A DNA stretch of 64,000 nucleotides from Yaniella flava (GCF_039529295.1 NZ_BAAAMN010000003.1:1-64000); one strand, 5' to 3'; shown: positions 6,976 through 16,568, numbered from the stretch's first letter. Numbers and translations: made by a program. The notes: generated by a model not told the origin, from the letters alone.

Positions 6976-9179
6976 CGTGCTCCTGCCAACAAGTCGGTAA
7001 ATCCTTGCTCGTCCAATACTGTCACGCCCAGTTCTTCTGCGCGTGTGAGTTTCGACCCTGCATTGTCACCGGCCACGAGATAATCCGTGTTTTTGGAAAC
7101 CGAACCGGTGGATTTACCGCCGCGGGACAAGATCGCTTCTTTGGCAGAATCCCGGGTGTACTCCTCCAAGGTGCCGGTGACGACGATGGTCACGCCTTCG
7201 AGCAAGGTGGAATGCTCTTCGACTTCATCGGCCATGGTGACGCCGGCCTGAGCCCAGGCATCGATGATCGCCAATCGCCAGTCTGTGGCGAAGAATTCCA
7301 TCACTGCCGTCGCGATGACTTCGCCGACCCCATCGACGTAGGTGAATCGCTCATAGTCTTGCTGCAGTGCAGCTTCACGCAGGGCATCCATGGACCCAAA
7401 GGAGGCTGCAAGCGCGCGGGCTGCGGTTGGTCCAACGTGGCGGATGGACAGAGCCACCAACACGCGCCACAAGGGCTGGGTTTTGGCTTTTTCGAGTTCT
7501 TCGAATAACCGTATGGTGTTGGCGGTGGGGGTTCCGCTGCGACTGTAGAAATACGGGACCTGCTCCCACACTCCGGTGGGTTCTCCTTTGGCACGCTGTT
7601 GTCGCCACACCACCACATCGGCCAGGCGGGCTTTGAGCTCTTCGTCGCCGGTGTCTGCCAATTGGAAGAGTTGGGCATCTGAGGTCAGGACCCCGGGGCC
7701 ACCGGGTTCGACGACGCCAGAATTTTCGGCCGGGTTGGGCCCGGGCCCATTGGTCAGCCAGGTCGCGGCTTCTTCGCCGAGGGCTTCGATGTCGAAGGCG
7801 CCGCGCGAACCGGCGTGTTCGATGCGTCCGGTGAGTTGTGCCGGGCAACTTTGGGCGTTTGGGCAGCGTAGGTCGACGTCGCCTTCTTTCATGGAACGCA
7901 ACTCGGTCCCGCATGCCGGGCACTGCGCGGGCATCACGAAATCGGTCACGTCGTCGCCGCGTAGTGGCAGGACGGGGCCCACGATTTCGGGAATGATGTC
8001 ACCGGCTTTGCGCAGCACCACGGTGTCGCCGATTTTTACATTTTTGGCTTTGACCACGTCTTGGTTGTGGAGGGTCGCCATGGACACGGTCGAGCCGTCC
8101 ACGAAGACCGGTTCCATCACCGCGTATGGGGTCGCGCGTCCGGTACGCCCGATGTTGACCAGAATGTCTAGCAGTTTGGTGTGGACTTCTTCGGGCGGAT
8201 ATTTATAGGCAACGGCCCACCGCGGTGTGCGCGAGGTGTAGCCCAGCTGTCGCTGATAGCTGACGTGGTCGACTTTGACCACGATGCCGTCGATACCATG
8301 CACTAATTCGTGGCGCCGGCCACCGTAGTCTGCGATGTACTCGCCGACTTGTTCTGCCACGTCGGCAGAGGTGCCGTTGAGCAGTTTGGTGTAGGGCGAG
8401 ATGGGCAGACCCCACTGTTGCATCAGATCATAGGCCTGGTGCTGTGAGGTAATGGTCGTTCCGGTGACGGTGCCCAGCCCGTGAACAAACATCGCCAGCG
8501 GTCGTTTCGCGGTTTCGGCGGCGTTTTTCTGTCGCAGGGATCCAGCGGCTGCATTTCGTGGGTTCGCGAACGGTACTTCACCGGCTTCGACGCGTGCTTC
8601 GTTAAAGTCTTCGAAGTCTTTGGCGGGCATGAACACTTCGCCCCGGACTTCGAGTTCTTCGGGAATGTTGTCACCGGTCAACCGAGTGGGGATTTCTTTG
8701 ATAGTCATCACGTTACGGGTGACGTCTTCACCGATGGTTCCATCGCCACGAGTGGCGGCACGAAACAGCACCCCATTGCGGTATACGAGGTTGATTGCCA
8801 GACCATCGATTTTGACTTCGGCCAACCAGCCCACGTCGTCGCCGGCACCGAGTTGTGCCAAACCGCCGCCGACTCTGGCGAACCATTCTTCGAGCTCGCT
8901 GAAGGAGAACACGTCTTCGAGTGAATACATTTGGGTCAGATGTTGAACCGGAGAGAACACCGCGTTGCCGCCGACTTCTTGGGTGGGCGAATCTGCGGTG
9001 ACGATCTGCGGGTGTAGTGCTTCGATGTCTTCGAGTTCCCGAAAAAGCACGTCGAAGTCGGCATCGGAGATTTCGGGAGCATCCTCGACGTAATAGGCGC
9101 GCCGATGGTGGCGTACCTGGTCTTTGAGGTCGTCGTATCGGGCGAGCAATTCTGGGGCAGGAGTGTTCACACCTGACAT
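6972..9179 (-). CDS. ligA: NAD-dependent DNA ligase
   Basis: A 735-residue LigA, the replicative ligase that seals nicks using NAD. Domains in order: Ia NAD-binding region (residues about 1-75, YYVEDAPEISDADFD), adenylation domain with the active-site lysine in EVKIDGLAINL near 126-136 and TRGDGTIGEDVT, OB fold, a four-Cys zinc finger (CPACGT...CPNAQSC near 420-445), helix-hairpin-helix domain, and BRCT domain (VTGTLEEYTRDSAKEAI near 665-681). There is an acidic and proline-containing insertion after the zinc finger (about 465-500). LigA next to gatCAB is the usual actinobacterial order. It begins eight bases after the PP2C gene. Confidence 0.97.
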   Translation of the reverse strand: MSGVNTPAPELLARYDDLKDQVRHHRRAYYVEDAPEISDADFDVLFRELEDIEALHPQIVTADSPTQEVGGNAVFSPVQHLTQMYSLEDVFSFSELEEWFARVGGGLAQLGAGDDVGWLAEVKIDGLAINLVYRNGVLFRAATRGDGTIGEDVTRNVMTIKEIPTRLTGDNIPEELEVRGEVFMPAKDFEDFNEARVEAGEVPFANPRNAAAGSLRQKNAAETAKRPLAMFVHGLGTVTGTTITSQHQAYDLMQQWGLPISPYTKLLNGTSADVAEQVGEYIADYGGRRHELVHGIDGIVVKVDHVSYQRQLGYTSRTPRWAVAYKYPPEEVHTKLLDILVNIGRTGRATPYAVMEPVFVDGSTVSMATLHNQDVVKAKNVKIGDTVVLRKAGDIIPEIVGPVLPLRGDDVTDFVMPAQCPACGTELRSMKEGDVDLRCPNAQSCPAQLTGRIEHAGSRGAFDIEALGEEAATWLTNGPGPNPAENSGVVEPGGPGVLTSDAQLFQLADTGDEELKARLADVVVWRQQRAKGEPTGVWEQVPYFYSRSGTPTANTIRLFEELEKAKTQPLWRVLVALSIRHVGPTAARALAASFGSMDALREAALQQDYERFTYVDGVGEVIATAVMEFFATDWRLAIIDAWAQAGVTMADEVEEHSTLLEGVTIVVTGTLEEYTRDSAKEAILSRGGKSTGSVSKNTDYLVAGDNAGSKLTRAEELGVTVLDEQGFTDLLAGAR

Positions 9180-9187
9180 TGTACTGG

Positions 9188-9910
9188 TCAGTGCTCGATG
9201 ACTTCAGCGACTAACACTGTGACGTTGTCTGAGCCGTCAGTTTCCAAAGCAAGCTCTACGAGTTGGTCCGCAGCGTCTTGGACCGTCGCGGCAGAGGCAA
9301 GCACGAGCCCGATTTCTTGGTCTTCGACTTCGCCGGTCAGCCCGTCGGTGCAGAGCAAAAATCGGTCTCCGACTTCGGCTTCCAACAGTACGACATCGGC
9401 TAACAGACGCAGCGTTGAGCCCACGGCACGGGTGATGACGTTGCGTGCGGGATGTTCACGGGCTTCTTCAGCCGTGATCTGGCCCAGGCGTACCATTTCT
9501 GCGACGGCCGAGTGGTCTTGGGTCAGCTGAAGGAATGCCTCGTCATTGGCACGGTACCGATAGGTTCGTGAATCCCCCACGTTGGCAACGACCAGTTGTT
9601 CTTTTTGTTGGTGCACCACATTGGTCAACATGGTCAATGTGGTACCGGCTCGACCTTCGGCGATGTCGTAGACGGCTCGGTTTGCCTGGGTCAGCCATTC
9701 TTGGAGGCTAAAGAGTTCCAGTGGTTGGGTGTTTTCGTCCCACACGTACCGAAACGTATCGATCACGGCGGCCGATGCAAGTTCGCCGCCGTCGTGGCCT
9801 CCCATACCATCTGCCACGAGATACAGCCCGTCGCGGACCAGATACGAATCCTCGTTCAGATCCCTCACATGACCCACGTGCGTGGCCGCTGCGGCTGTAA
9901 AATTATACAT
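9188..9910 (-). CDS. PP2C-type Ser/Thr protein phosphatase
   Basis: A 240-residue single-domain PPM phosphatase. Metal-binding motifs are all present: RDLNEDSY near 17-24, VADGMGGHDGGELA near 33-46, NVGDSRTYR near 104-112, LLCTDGLTGEVED near 185-197 and GSDNVTVLV near the end. It would remove phosphate from Ser/Thr residues modified by Hanks-type kinases. It lacks a membrane segment, unlike PstP, so it is predicted cytosolic. Its ATG overlaps the stop of the adenylate cyclase gene (TAATG), which couples phosphatase and cyclase expression. Confidence 0.92.
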   Translation of the reverse strand: MYNFTAAAATHVGHVRDLNEDSYLVRDGLYLVADGMGGHDGGELASAAVIDTFRYVWDENTQPLELFSLQEWLTQANRAVYDIAEGRAGTTLTMLTNVVHQQKEQLVVANVGDSRTYRYRANDEAFLQLTQDHSAVAEMVRLGQITAEEAREHPARNVITRAVGSTLRLLADVVLLEAEVGDRFLLCTDGLTGEVEDQEIGLVLASAATVQDAADQLVELALETDGSDNVTVLVAEVIEH

Positions 9911-11067
9911 TAGTCAACCTCTATCCCATCTCCTGCACCTCGCAAGAGCATCGATGGATGAATCGGGCCAAAGCCACGCACGGATTGCGGTGGTTGTGGA
10001 ATGAGGATATACCGTTCGTCGTCGGCCAGCACACTGGAAGTCAGCTGATCTACCAACACGGTGCCGGGATCAGCCAGTGCGGTCAGCCGGGCCGCCAGGT
10101 TGACGGTGGGGCCATAAATATCACCGAGTCGAGACAGTACACGCCCCCATACGACCGAGACACGGGCAGAGGGCAACACCTGGTCCTCACTCAGCGCCTG
10201 AGACAGTGCCAGCGCAATATCCGCTCCTGCCTCGGGGGTTTCAGCATTGAATAGCACCTCATCGCCCACGGTTTTGACCAGGTGGCCGCCACCTTCGGCA
10301 ATGATTTCGGCACAGGTCTGTTCAAAGCGTTGCACCATTTGGGCCAGGGTACGCTCACTCATGGTCCGCGACAGTGCAGTGTAGGAGACCATATCGGCAA
10401 AACCTACCGCGCGAGCTAGAGGCAGTGGAGCGTCATCTTCGGTCCCATCACGACCTTCTTCGGAGGCTGCCAGCCCGGCCTCAACTCGCACCGTCAATCG
10501 TTGCAGGGCGGAGTTCAGTTGGCGCCGGTATGAGAAGGTGACGACATCTTCTAATGATTCAATCACCGACGGGAGCATCCGCACGACTTCACGGCGTGCC
10601 ACCGGGTCAGACAGGTTTTCGGCACTCATCTTGTCTTCGACCAGTGCTTCGATCTGCCAGACCACCATGCGGTCGGTCATTTGCCCGATAGAGCGTGCCA
10701 CGGAAATCGCGGTTTCTTCGTTGAGCACATCTTTCCGTACGAGTTCGACGATCGTGGCCATCGCCGCGGCGTCTTGCTGCGTGAATACTTTTTCATCGGC
10801 TTTGATGTTTGGAAAACCCAGGGCCCGCCAAATTTTGCGTGCCGACACCGCCGAGACACCGAGTTGTTTGGCCAGATCTCGAGGGGTGAGGCGTCGTGGG
10901 CCACCGATCAGCTCCTCGTCGAGCACTTTGATGGCTTGTGTCCACGTTTCCGAAAACGGTTCGGCATCGCCCAGATCCGCAGATGTTGGGGATGTTGACT
11001 GCACAATATCCAACGGTCTCGTGGGTGTTGGATCGGTATGGATGTCATCGGGTGAATCGTTGTTCAC
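9910..11067 (-). CDS. Class III adenylate cyclase with N-terminal regulatory domain
   Basis: A 385-residue protein. The N-terminal half (about 45-190) carries a helix-turn-helix-like segment (TPRDLAKQLGVSAVSARKIW) followed by helices, like the autoinhibitory region of mycobacterial Rv1264-type cyclases. The C-terminal half is a class III catalytic domain: first metal Asp in GFADMVSYT, substrate Lys and second metal Asp in LVKTVGDEVLF, and the transition-state Asn/Arg in YGPTVNLAARL. All catalytic residues are present, so it should make cAMP. GTG start overlaps the PH-domain gene by four bases. No membrane segment; cytosolic. The N-terminal domain may sense pH or a ligand, which is inference from the family. 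Confidence 0.88.
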   Translation of the reverse strand: MNNDSPDDIHTDPTPTRPLDIVQSTSPTSADLGDAEPFSETWTQAIKVLDEELIGGPRRLTPRDLAKQLGVSAVSARKIWRALGFPNIKADEKVFTQQDAAAMATIVELVRKDVLNEETAISVARSIGQMTDRMVVWQIEALVEDKMSAENLSDPVARREVVRMLPSVIESLEDVVTFSYRRQLNSALQRLTVRVEAGLAASEEGRDGTEDDAPLPLARAVGFADMVSYTALSRTMSERTLAQMVQRFEQTCAEIIAEGGGHLVKTVGDEVLFNAETPEAGADIALALSQALSEDQVLPSARVSVVWGRVLSRLGDIYGPTVNLAARLTALADPGTVLVDQLTSSVLADDERYILIPQPPQSVRGFGPIHPSMLLRGAGDGIEVD

Positions 11068-11603
11068 AAGCCCCTACTTTCGCTGAGCGAACCATTACTA
11101 TAGCGACCATAGGAACCAAAGCGTTCCATATCCACCAGGGTCTGAAATTCTGAGATTTTTGGGATGTTCGGCAGTATCCAAGTTTGGCCGCGCGCGTTCA
11201 TCAGGTGGAGGTCCCCGGAGCCACGCCGACGCTGTCTACGTGTTTGTTGCACCTGCAGCGAAACCAGCGAGTGCAACGCGACCCAATGTCGTTTGACCGC
11301 GAGCGCACCCAATTTATGCGCCACCCGGTGGGTCGTGATCTCATACCGCGAGACGAACCATTGCCACACCGGCCGCACCACGGTCAAAAACACGCCGATG
11401 GCAATGAGTCCGAGTCCGATAGTCGTCAGGGTCGGTGCAGAGGTCCGCAAAAATTCTGGCAGGACGTAACTCGACAGGACTCCGGCAAGGAAGCCAGCTC
11501 CAGCGGCCCACAACACCAAATTCCAGGCAGGCTTCACCAGCACCGACGGATGCGCACGGGTACGCACCAGCAAGTGTTCACCGGTCACATAGTGTGAACG
11601 CAT
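11064..11603 (-). CDS. Membrane protein with bacterial PH domain (bPH2/DUF304)
   Basis: A 179-residue protein with two hydrophobic segments (VLWAAGAGFLAGVLSSYVL and TIGLGLIAIGVFLTVV), followed by a PH-like domain (SRYEITTHRVAHKLGALAVKRHWVALHSLVSLQVQQTRRQRRRG). This matches the Rv3278c-type protein that commonly neighbours birA and accD in actinobacteria. I chose the ATG at 11603, which has AAGGGAGG just upstream and does not run into birA; an upstream in-frame start would overlap birA. Function unknown. The gene begins 28 bases after birA and overlaps the cyclase gene. Confidence 0.8.
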   Translation of the reverse strand: MRSHYVTGEHLLVRTRAHPSVLVKPAWNLVLWAAGAGFLAGVLSSYVLPEFLRTSAPTLTTIGLGLIAIGVFLTVVRPVWQWFVSRYEITTHRVAHKLGALAVKRHWVALHSLVSLQVQQTRRQRRRGSGDLHLMNARGQTWILPNIPKISEFQTLVDMERFGSYGRYSNGSLSESRGL

Positions 11604-11631
11604 GCCCCTCCCTTGGTCGTGTCGCGACGTC

Positions 11632-12363
11632 TCATGCCGGTCGTAAATGGACAATATCGCCCGCAAAGATTTCTTGAATCGTTTCGCCTTGTATTAATAG
11701 GCTACCGGTCGGACCCAAACCCACAGCAGTACCCGTCACATCATTACCATCCGGCAAGAGCGCTTTGACCCGCTGACCGATCGTCGACATGGTCGATTCC
11801 AAAGATTTTGCATCAGGCTCAGCCACGAACGCGTCCACGGCTGCAACGATGCGGTGACGGGCCGCAACCACAAACTCCTGGGGCGTCAGCACAACACCAT
11901 AATCCGCCAGGGCACCAGCAGTTGTTAACCGCTCGTGCTGGCCAAAATCTATGTTCGTCCCGATACCAATGACCACTGCCTGCTGTTCTGGTATCCACTG
12001 GGCCAAAATGCCACAGAGTTTTTTGCCGTCCGGGGCCAACACATCATTGGGCCATTTCACACCGGCCGCCAGATCGAGTTCGCGGAACCACCGCACCAGG
12101 CCATCGGCGACCACCAAGGTCATCATGCCCAATAGATGGGTTGCAACATGTGGACGTAACATCACCGACATGGCAGCAGCCGTACCGGGTGGCGTATCCC
12201 AACTGCGATCCAGCCTTCCGCGACCAGCCGTTTGTTGATCCGTGGCCACGACATCCCCGTGCTGGAAGTCCGCGGCAGCGTTGATCATGACATCTTGGGT
12301 TGAGCCAACGTGCGTCATCCAATACACCTCAGAGGTGAGCCATTGGTGTTCTGCTTGCGCCAC
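11632..12363 (-). CDS. birA: Biotin-[acetyl-CoA-carboxylase] ligase
   Basis: A 243-residue monofunctional biotin protein ligase. It activates biotin as biotinyl-AMP and attaches it to the AMKM lysine of the carrier domain of acyl-CoA carboxylase. Motifs: HVGSTQDVM near 18-26, the biotin/ATP loop ATDQQTAGRGRLDRSW near 40-55, VKWPNDVLAPDGKKLCGIL near 102-120 and IGIGTNIDFG near 131-140. It has no N-terminal DNA-binding domain, so it is not a repressor like E. coli BirA. GTG start. It is divergent from accD, and its substrate is encoded at 16710-18551. Confidence 0.95.
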   Translation of the reverse strand: MAQAEHQWLTSEVYWMTHVGSTQDVMINAAADFQHGDVVATDQQTAGRGRLDRSWDTPPGTAAAMSVMLRPHVATHLLGMMTLVVADGLVRWFRELDLAAGVKWPNDVLAPDGKKLCGILAQWIPEQQAVVIGIGTNIDFGQHERLTTAGALADYGVVLTPQEFVVAARHRIVAAVDAFVAEPDAKSLESTMSTIGQRVKALLPDGNDVTGTAVGLGPTGSLLIQGETIQEIFAGDIVHLRPA

Positions 12364-12437
12364 GTACTACAACCTTCACAAATAACAACCGGTAGTATTG
12401 TCCAGGATACAGGCCATACTCTACCCTGGAGGACCCG

Positions 12438-14057
12438 TTGACCAACCCCGAGACTACTGGTGAAAACCTGGGTGTTACCACCCCGGATCTCACCACGACG
12501 GCCGGCAAATTAGAAGACTATTTCCACCGGCGCGAAGCAGCCCTGCTGCCCACCGGACAAGGACCGGTCGACCGCCAACACGCACGGGGAAAACAGACTG
12601 CGCGCGAGCGCATCGCCGCACTGCTTGATGAAGACTCGTTCGTTGAATTCGATCAGCTGCGTACCCATCGGACCCGCTCGTTCGGGATGGATGCCCGCCA
12701 CCCAGAAGGCGACGGTGTGGTTGCCGGCTACGGTACCATCGATGGTCGAAATGTTGCCGTCTTCGCCCAGGACTTCACCGTATTTGGCGGCTCACTGTCC
12801 AAGGTCAACGGCGAGAAAATCGTCAAAACCCAAGAATTTGCGGCCACCAACGGCTTCCCACTGATTGCCATCAATGATGGCGGTGGCGCTCGCATCCAAG
12901 AAGGCGTCGACTCGCTCGCAATGTTTGCCGATATCTTCCGCAACAACGTGATGTCTTCGGGTGTGGTCCCACAGATCTCCATCATCATGGGCCCCGCTGC
13001 TGGTGGAGCCGCCTACTCCCCCGCCTTGACCGACTTTGTGGTCATGGTCGATCAGACCTCCCATATGTTCATCACCGGCCCCGATGTCATTAAGTCCGTG
13101 ACCGGCGAGACAGTCGATATGGAGTCGCTGGGTGGTGCACGCCAGCACAACGAAACCTCCGGCACGGCAGCCTATATGGCAGCCGATGAGCAAGATGCCT
13201 TCGACTGGGTCTCCGAACTGCTCGACTATCTGCCCGCGCATAACTTCGTCACCCAGGAACCCACCCACCAGCAGGATTTGGAGACGACCGTTGATGACCT
13301 GGCGTTGGATACCATCGTCCCGGATTCAGCCAATCAGCCCTACGACATGTTGGAAGTCATCGCCAGTATTGTTGATGACGGCGCGCTATTGCAGATTCAA
13401 GAACGCTACGCACCAAATGTGATTGTTGGACTCGGGCGTATCGAAGGCCGCACCGTGGGCATTGTCGCCAACCAACCATCACAGCTGGCAGGCACCCTGG
13501 ATATTGCGGCATCCGAAAAAGCTGCGCGATTCGTCCGGTTCTGCGATGCGTTCAATATCCCGATCGTGACCCTGGTCGATGTGCCAGGTTTTTTGCCGGG
13601 TGTGGACCAGGAACACTCGGGCATCATCCGTCGCGGCGCAAAACTCATTTACGCCTACGCTGAGGCCACGGTGCCAAAAATTACCATCATCACCCGCAAG
13701 GCATTTGGTGGCGCCTATATTGTGATGGGTTCCAAAAAGCTCGGGGCCGATCTCAACGTGGCCTGGCCAACCGCACAAATCGGTGTGATGGGGGCCCAAG
13801 GGGCCGTCAACATTTTGTACCGGCGTGATCTCATCAGCACCGAAGAGGCCGGCGAAGATATCGAAGCCCGTCGCGCTGAACTGATCGAAGATTACGAGCA
13901 CGCGCTGCTCAACCCGTACGAGGCCGCAGATTCCGGCTATATCGACGCGGTCATTGCACCATCTGAAACGCGCTCACAGGTCGTCCGTGCGCTACGAGCC
14001 ACGGCAGCAAAACGTGAATCGCGTCCAGCAAAGAAACACGGAAACATTCCGCTATGA
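12438..14057 (+). CDS. accD: Acyl-CoA carboxylase beta subunit (carboxyltransferase)
   Basis: A 539-residue carboxyltransferase subunit of the AccD5/PccB type, which moves CO2 from carboxybiotin to acetyl- or propionyl-CoA to give malonyl- or methylmalonyl-CoA. Two crotonase-like halves: acyl-CoA oxyanion region NDGGGARIQEG near 152-162 and IMGPAAGGAAYSPALTDF near 179-196, then the second half with VDVPGFLPG and RKAFGGAYIVMGSK. A TTG start with TGGAGGA seven bases upstream. The next gene encodes the epsilon subunit and overlaps by four bases. Substrate choice between acetyl- and propionyl-CoA is not certain. Confidence 0.94.
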   Translation: MTNPETTGENLGVTTPDLTTTAGKLEDYFHRREAALLPTGQGPVDRQHARGKQTARERIAALLDEDSFVEFDQLRTHRTRSFGMDARHPEGDGVVAGYGTIDGRNVAVFAQDFTVFGGSLSKVNGEKIVKTQEFAATNGFPLIAINDGGGARIQEGVDSLAMFADIFRNNVMSSGVVPQISIIMGPAAGGAAYSPALTDFVVMVDQTSHMFITGPDVIKSVTGETVDMESLGGARQHNETSGTAAYMAADEQDAFDWVSELLDYLPAHNFVTQEPTHQQDLETTVDDLALDTIVPDSANQPYDMLEVIASIVDDGALLQIQERYAPNVIVGLGRIEGRTVGIVANQPSQLAGTLDIAASEKAARFVRFCDAFNIPIVTLVDVPGFLPGVDQEHSGIIRRGAKLIYAYAEATVPKITIITRKAFGGAYIVMGSKKLGADLNVAWPTAQIGVMGAQGAVNILYRRDLISTEEAGEDIEARRAELIEDYEHALLNPYEAADSGYIDAVIAPSETRSQVVRALRATAAKRESRPAKKHGNIPL

Positions 14058-14260
14058 CAAATCAACCAGAGCCCACCGGCATCACCGTGACCGGAACCGA
14101 ATTATCGCAAGAAGAAACGGCAGCCGTTCTGACAGTGGTCAATACTCAACTGATCAACGCGCCGCAACCTCCACGGATCGTGGACCACACCACTCGCAAT
14201 CGGGTGACATCCACCTGGAGGCCCGTTGATTCGTGGCACCATCTCCCGCCAGGACACTAG
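14054..14260 (+). CDS. accE: Acyl-CoA carboxylase epsilon subunit
   Basis: A 68-residue protein. AccE subunits are very short, poorly conserved actinobacterial proteins that bridge the alpha and beta subunits and stimulate activity. This one has the typical features: an N-terminal helical stretch with LSQEETAAVLTVVN near 18-31 and a C-terminal WRPVDSWHHLPPGH. Its ATG overlaps the accD stop by four bases. Identification relies on the C-terminal W..P...W pattern and the position directly after accD. Confidence 0.82.
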   Translation: MTNQPEPTGITVTGTELSQEETAAVLTVVNTQLINAPQPPRIVDHTTRNRVTSTWRPVDSWHHLPPGH

Positions 14261-14276
14261 AACAGGCAAGGGAAGC

Positions 14277-15905
14277 ATGTCGCACACCGCCATTGATGCG
14301 CTCGCCGAGCACTATGCGACCCAACTGGCAGCACACCATCCGGTCGTCGCCTCGGAAATCGGTATAACAGGCTATGCCGATAAAATGCCCGACTACTCAC
14401 AAGACGGTGCCGAGGAGCTCGACGCTCTCAACGCGAATATGCTGACTGAACTGGCCCAGCTCAACGTGGCCAACCCCAATGACCAGGTCACCCATGACGC
14501 CATGGTGGAACGGCTGACCGTGGAACGCCAGTTACACGCTACTGGCGTTGTGGAGCTGAACAACATTGCCTCCCCTGTTCAAGATATTCGTGCCACATTT
14601 GACCTGATGCCCACCGATTCAGTGCAGGACTGGAACAATATCGCCGCACGGCTTCGTCTCGTGGAAGACTCGTTGGGTGGCTATCAACGCCGTTTAGCAA
14701 CCGCAGCACACACGGGCCATGCTCCTGCACTTCGCCAAGTAGATGTCTGCATTGTTCAAGCACAAGCTGCCGCCGAAGGCTACTTCACTGGCTTGACTAC
14801 ACAAGCCGGTGAGGTCCCCGAGTCGCTGCGTGCAGATCTGGAACGCGGCGCCGCATCGGCATCGCAGGCTTACGCAGATTTTGCGAACTACCTCAAAGAC
14901 GAACTTCGTCCGCATGCGCGAACCAAGGATGCCGTTGGCCACAACTATTACCAGCTAGCCTCCCAGGAATTTTTGGGTGCCCAAGTCGATCTCTTGGAGA
15001 CGTATCACTGGGGACTGGAGGAACTCGAACGGATTATTGGCGAGCAACGCCAGGTTGCCGAATCGATTCGGCCAGGTGCCAGCATAGACCAAGCGCGCAC
15101 CCTACTGTCAGCAGATCCACGACGGCAGTTGCACGGCACCGGCGCACTTCAAGCATGGATGCAACACCTTTCAGACACCACGATCGAGGCGATGAAGCAG
15201 CATTTCGATGTGCCAGCGCCAATGGATTATGTCGAAGCGATGATCGCCCCGACCCAAGACGGTGGGATTTACTACACGGGGCCATCAGAAGACTTCTCAC
15301 GGCCAGGTCGGATGTGGTGGTCAGTCCCCGAGGGTGAAGAGACCTTCACCACCTGGCAGCAAACCACCACCGTCTTTCATGAAGGCGTGCCAGGTCATCA
15401 CCTCCAGATCGCTACCGCGCTGATGAATGCCGACCAGCTGAATTCCTGGCGGCGCAATTGGCTCTGGGTTTCTGGCCACGGTGAGGGCTGGGCGCTCTAC
15501 GCGGAAGACCTCATGAAGGAACTCGGCTACCTCAATGATCCAGGCGACTACTTGGGCATGCTAGATGCCCAACGAATGCGCGCTGCTCGCGTAGTCTTCG
15601 ACATTGGCATCCACTGCGGCTTTCCGGCACCTGCCGCTTGGGGTGGAAAGATCTGGGACGTTGAGACCGGTTATCACTTCCTGAACGCCAACCTCAATGA
15701 GACACCTGGCGTCTTAGACTTTGAGTTCACGCGCTACCTGGGCTGGCCGGGCCAAGCCCCAAGCTATGCGGTTGGCAAACGCATCTGGCAAGACATTCGT
15801 GCCGAGCACGACGCGCTGCCAGATTTCGATTTGAAAACATTCCACACCCGCGCCCTGCAACTCGGCTCGATGGGCTTAGAAACACTACAGAAGGCACTTC
15901 AATGA
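14277..15905 (+). CDS. DUF885 family metallopeptidase-like protein
   Basis: A 542-residue DUF885 protein. Near residue 363 it has the zinc-peptidase-like HEGVPGHHLQ motif (HExxxGHH), followed by GHGEGWALYAEDLM near 397-410, where the second Glu lies; both are the family signature and resemble M3/M32 gluzincins. No signal peptide or membrane segment is visible, so it is probably cytosolic. The ATG at 14277 has AAGGGAAG upstream; an earlier in-frame start overlaps accE and is unlikely. It sits inside the acc cluster between accE and maf, but a link to fatty acid synthesis is not shown. Substrate unknown, presumably small peptides. Confidence 0.85.
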   Translation: MSHTAIDALAEHYATQLAAHHPVVASEIGITGYADKMPDYSQDGAEELDALNANMLTELAQLNVANPNDQVTHDAMVERLTVERQLHATGVVELNNIASPVQDIRATFDLMPTDSVQDWNNIAARLRLVEDSLGGYQRRLATAAHTGHAPALRQVDVCIVQAQAAAEGYFTGLTTQAGEVPESLRADLERGAASASQAYADFANYLKDELRPHARTKDAVGHNYYQLASQEFLGAQVDLLETYHWGLEELERIIGEQRQVAESIRPGASIDQARTLLSADPRRQLHGTGALQAWMQHLSDTTIEAMKQHFDVPAPMDYVEAMIAPTQDGGIYYTGPSEDFSRPGRMWWSVPEGEETFTTWQQTTTVFHEGVPGHHLQIATALMNADQLNSWRRNWLWVSGHGEGWALYAEDLMKELGYLNDPGDYLGMLDAQRMRAARVVFDIGIHCGFPAPAAWGGKIWDVETGYHFLNANLNETPGVLDFEFTRYLGWPGQAPSYAVGKRIWQDIRAEHDALPDFDLKTFHTRALQLGSMGLETLQKALQ

Positions 15906-16537
15906 GCATCAACATCGTATTGGGTTCCGCCTCCCCGGCGCGGGCACAGATCCTGGAGCGCGCCGGCGTTGCGTTTGAACAGGTTGCTGCTGATCTTGAT
16001 GAGCAAGCACTCGTAACAGATCTCCCCGAACCTCGGGCCCAAGCCCAGGCCCTGGCGACCGCGAAGGGACACGTCGTGGCAGACATACTGCTCGCACAGG
16101 ACCGGGTCACCGACCCTACCTATGTGATCGCAGCAGACTCTGTCTTTGAATTTGAGGGCCAAGCCTTCGGTAAACCACATACGCCCGAAGTAGCAACGCG
16201 CAGATGGCAAGCGCAACGAGGCAACACCGGTATATTGCACAGTGGGCACACTGTCATCGCAGTGCTGGGTGGACGCAAGCAACGCGTGCTCCAAGAAACC
16301 GTGAGTGCTACAGTAGCGTTTGCTGACGTCCCCGATGCGGTAATTGAGGCATACGTCGCAACCGGTGAACCACTGGGCGTGGCCGGCGGGTTTACGTTAG
16401 AAGGCCACGGTGCAACCATGATTACCGGTATCGATGGAGACCCCAACGCGGTACTCGGACTGTCGCTTCGTGCCGTGCGTGAGATGTTGCAACGCCTCGA
16501 TGTGTCACTAACCTCCATCTGGCACGCAACGACCTAG
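15902..16537 (+). CDS. maf: Maf/Ham1-type nucleotide pyrophosphatase
   Basis: A 211-residue Maf protein. Maf hydrolyses non-canonical or methylated nucleoside triphosphates to monophosphates and has been tied to septum inhibition. Motifs: the N-terminal GSASPARAQIL near 8-18, VIAADSVFEFEGQAFGKP near 76-93 with the catalytic Asp, and the C-terminal GEPLGVAGGFTLEGHGA. ATG overlaps the DUF885 stop by four bases. The common actinobacterial order accD-accE-maf-accA is kept. A terminator follows at 16545. Confidence 0.93.
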   Translation: MSINIVLGSASPARAQILERAGVAFEQVAADLDEQALVTDLPEPRAQAQALATAKGHVVADILLAQDRVTDPTYVIAADSVFEFEGQAFGKPHTPEVATRRWQAQRGNTGILHSGHTVIAVLGGRKQRVLQETVSATVAFADVPDAVIEAYVATGEPLGVAGGFTLEGHGATMITGIDGDPNAVLGLSLRAVREMLQRLDVSLTSIWHATT

Positions 16538-16544
16538 ACCACAC

Positions 16545-16568
16545 TTTTGTAGGGTTCCTACAAAATTT
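16545..16568 (+). terminator. Rho-independent terminator after maf
   Basis: Arms TTTTGTAGG and CCTACAAAA around a GTT loop, followed by TTT, eight bases after the maf stop. It separates accA from the accD-maf transcript. Confidence 0.75.
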
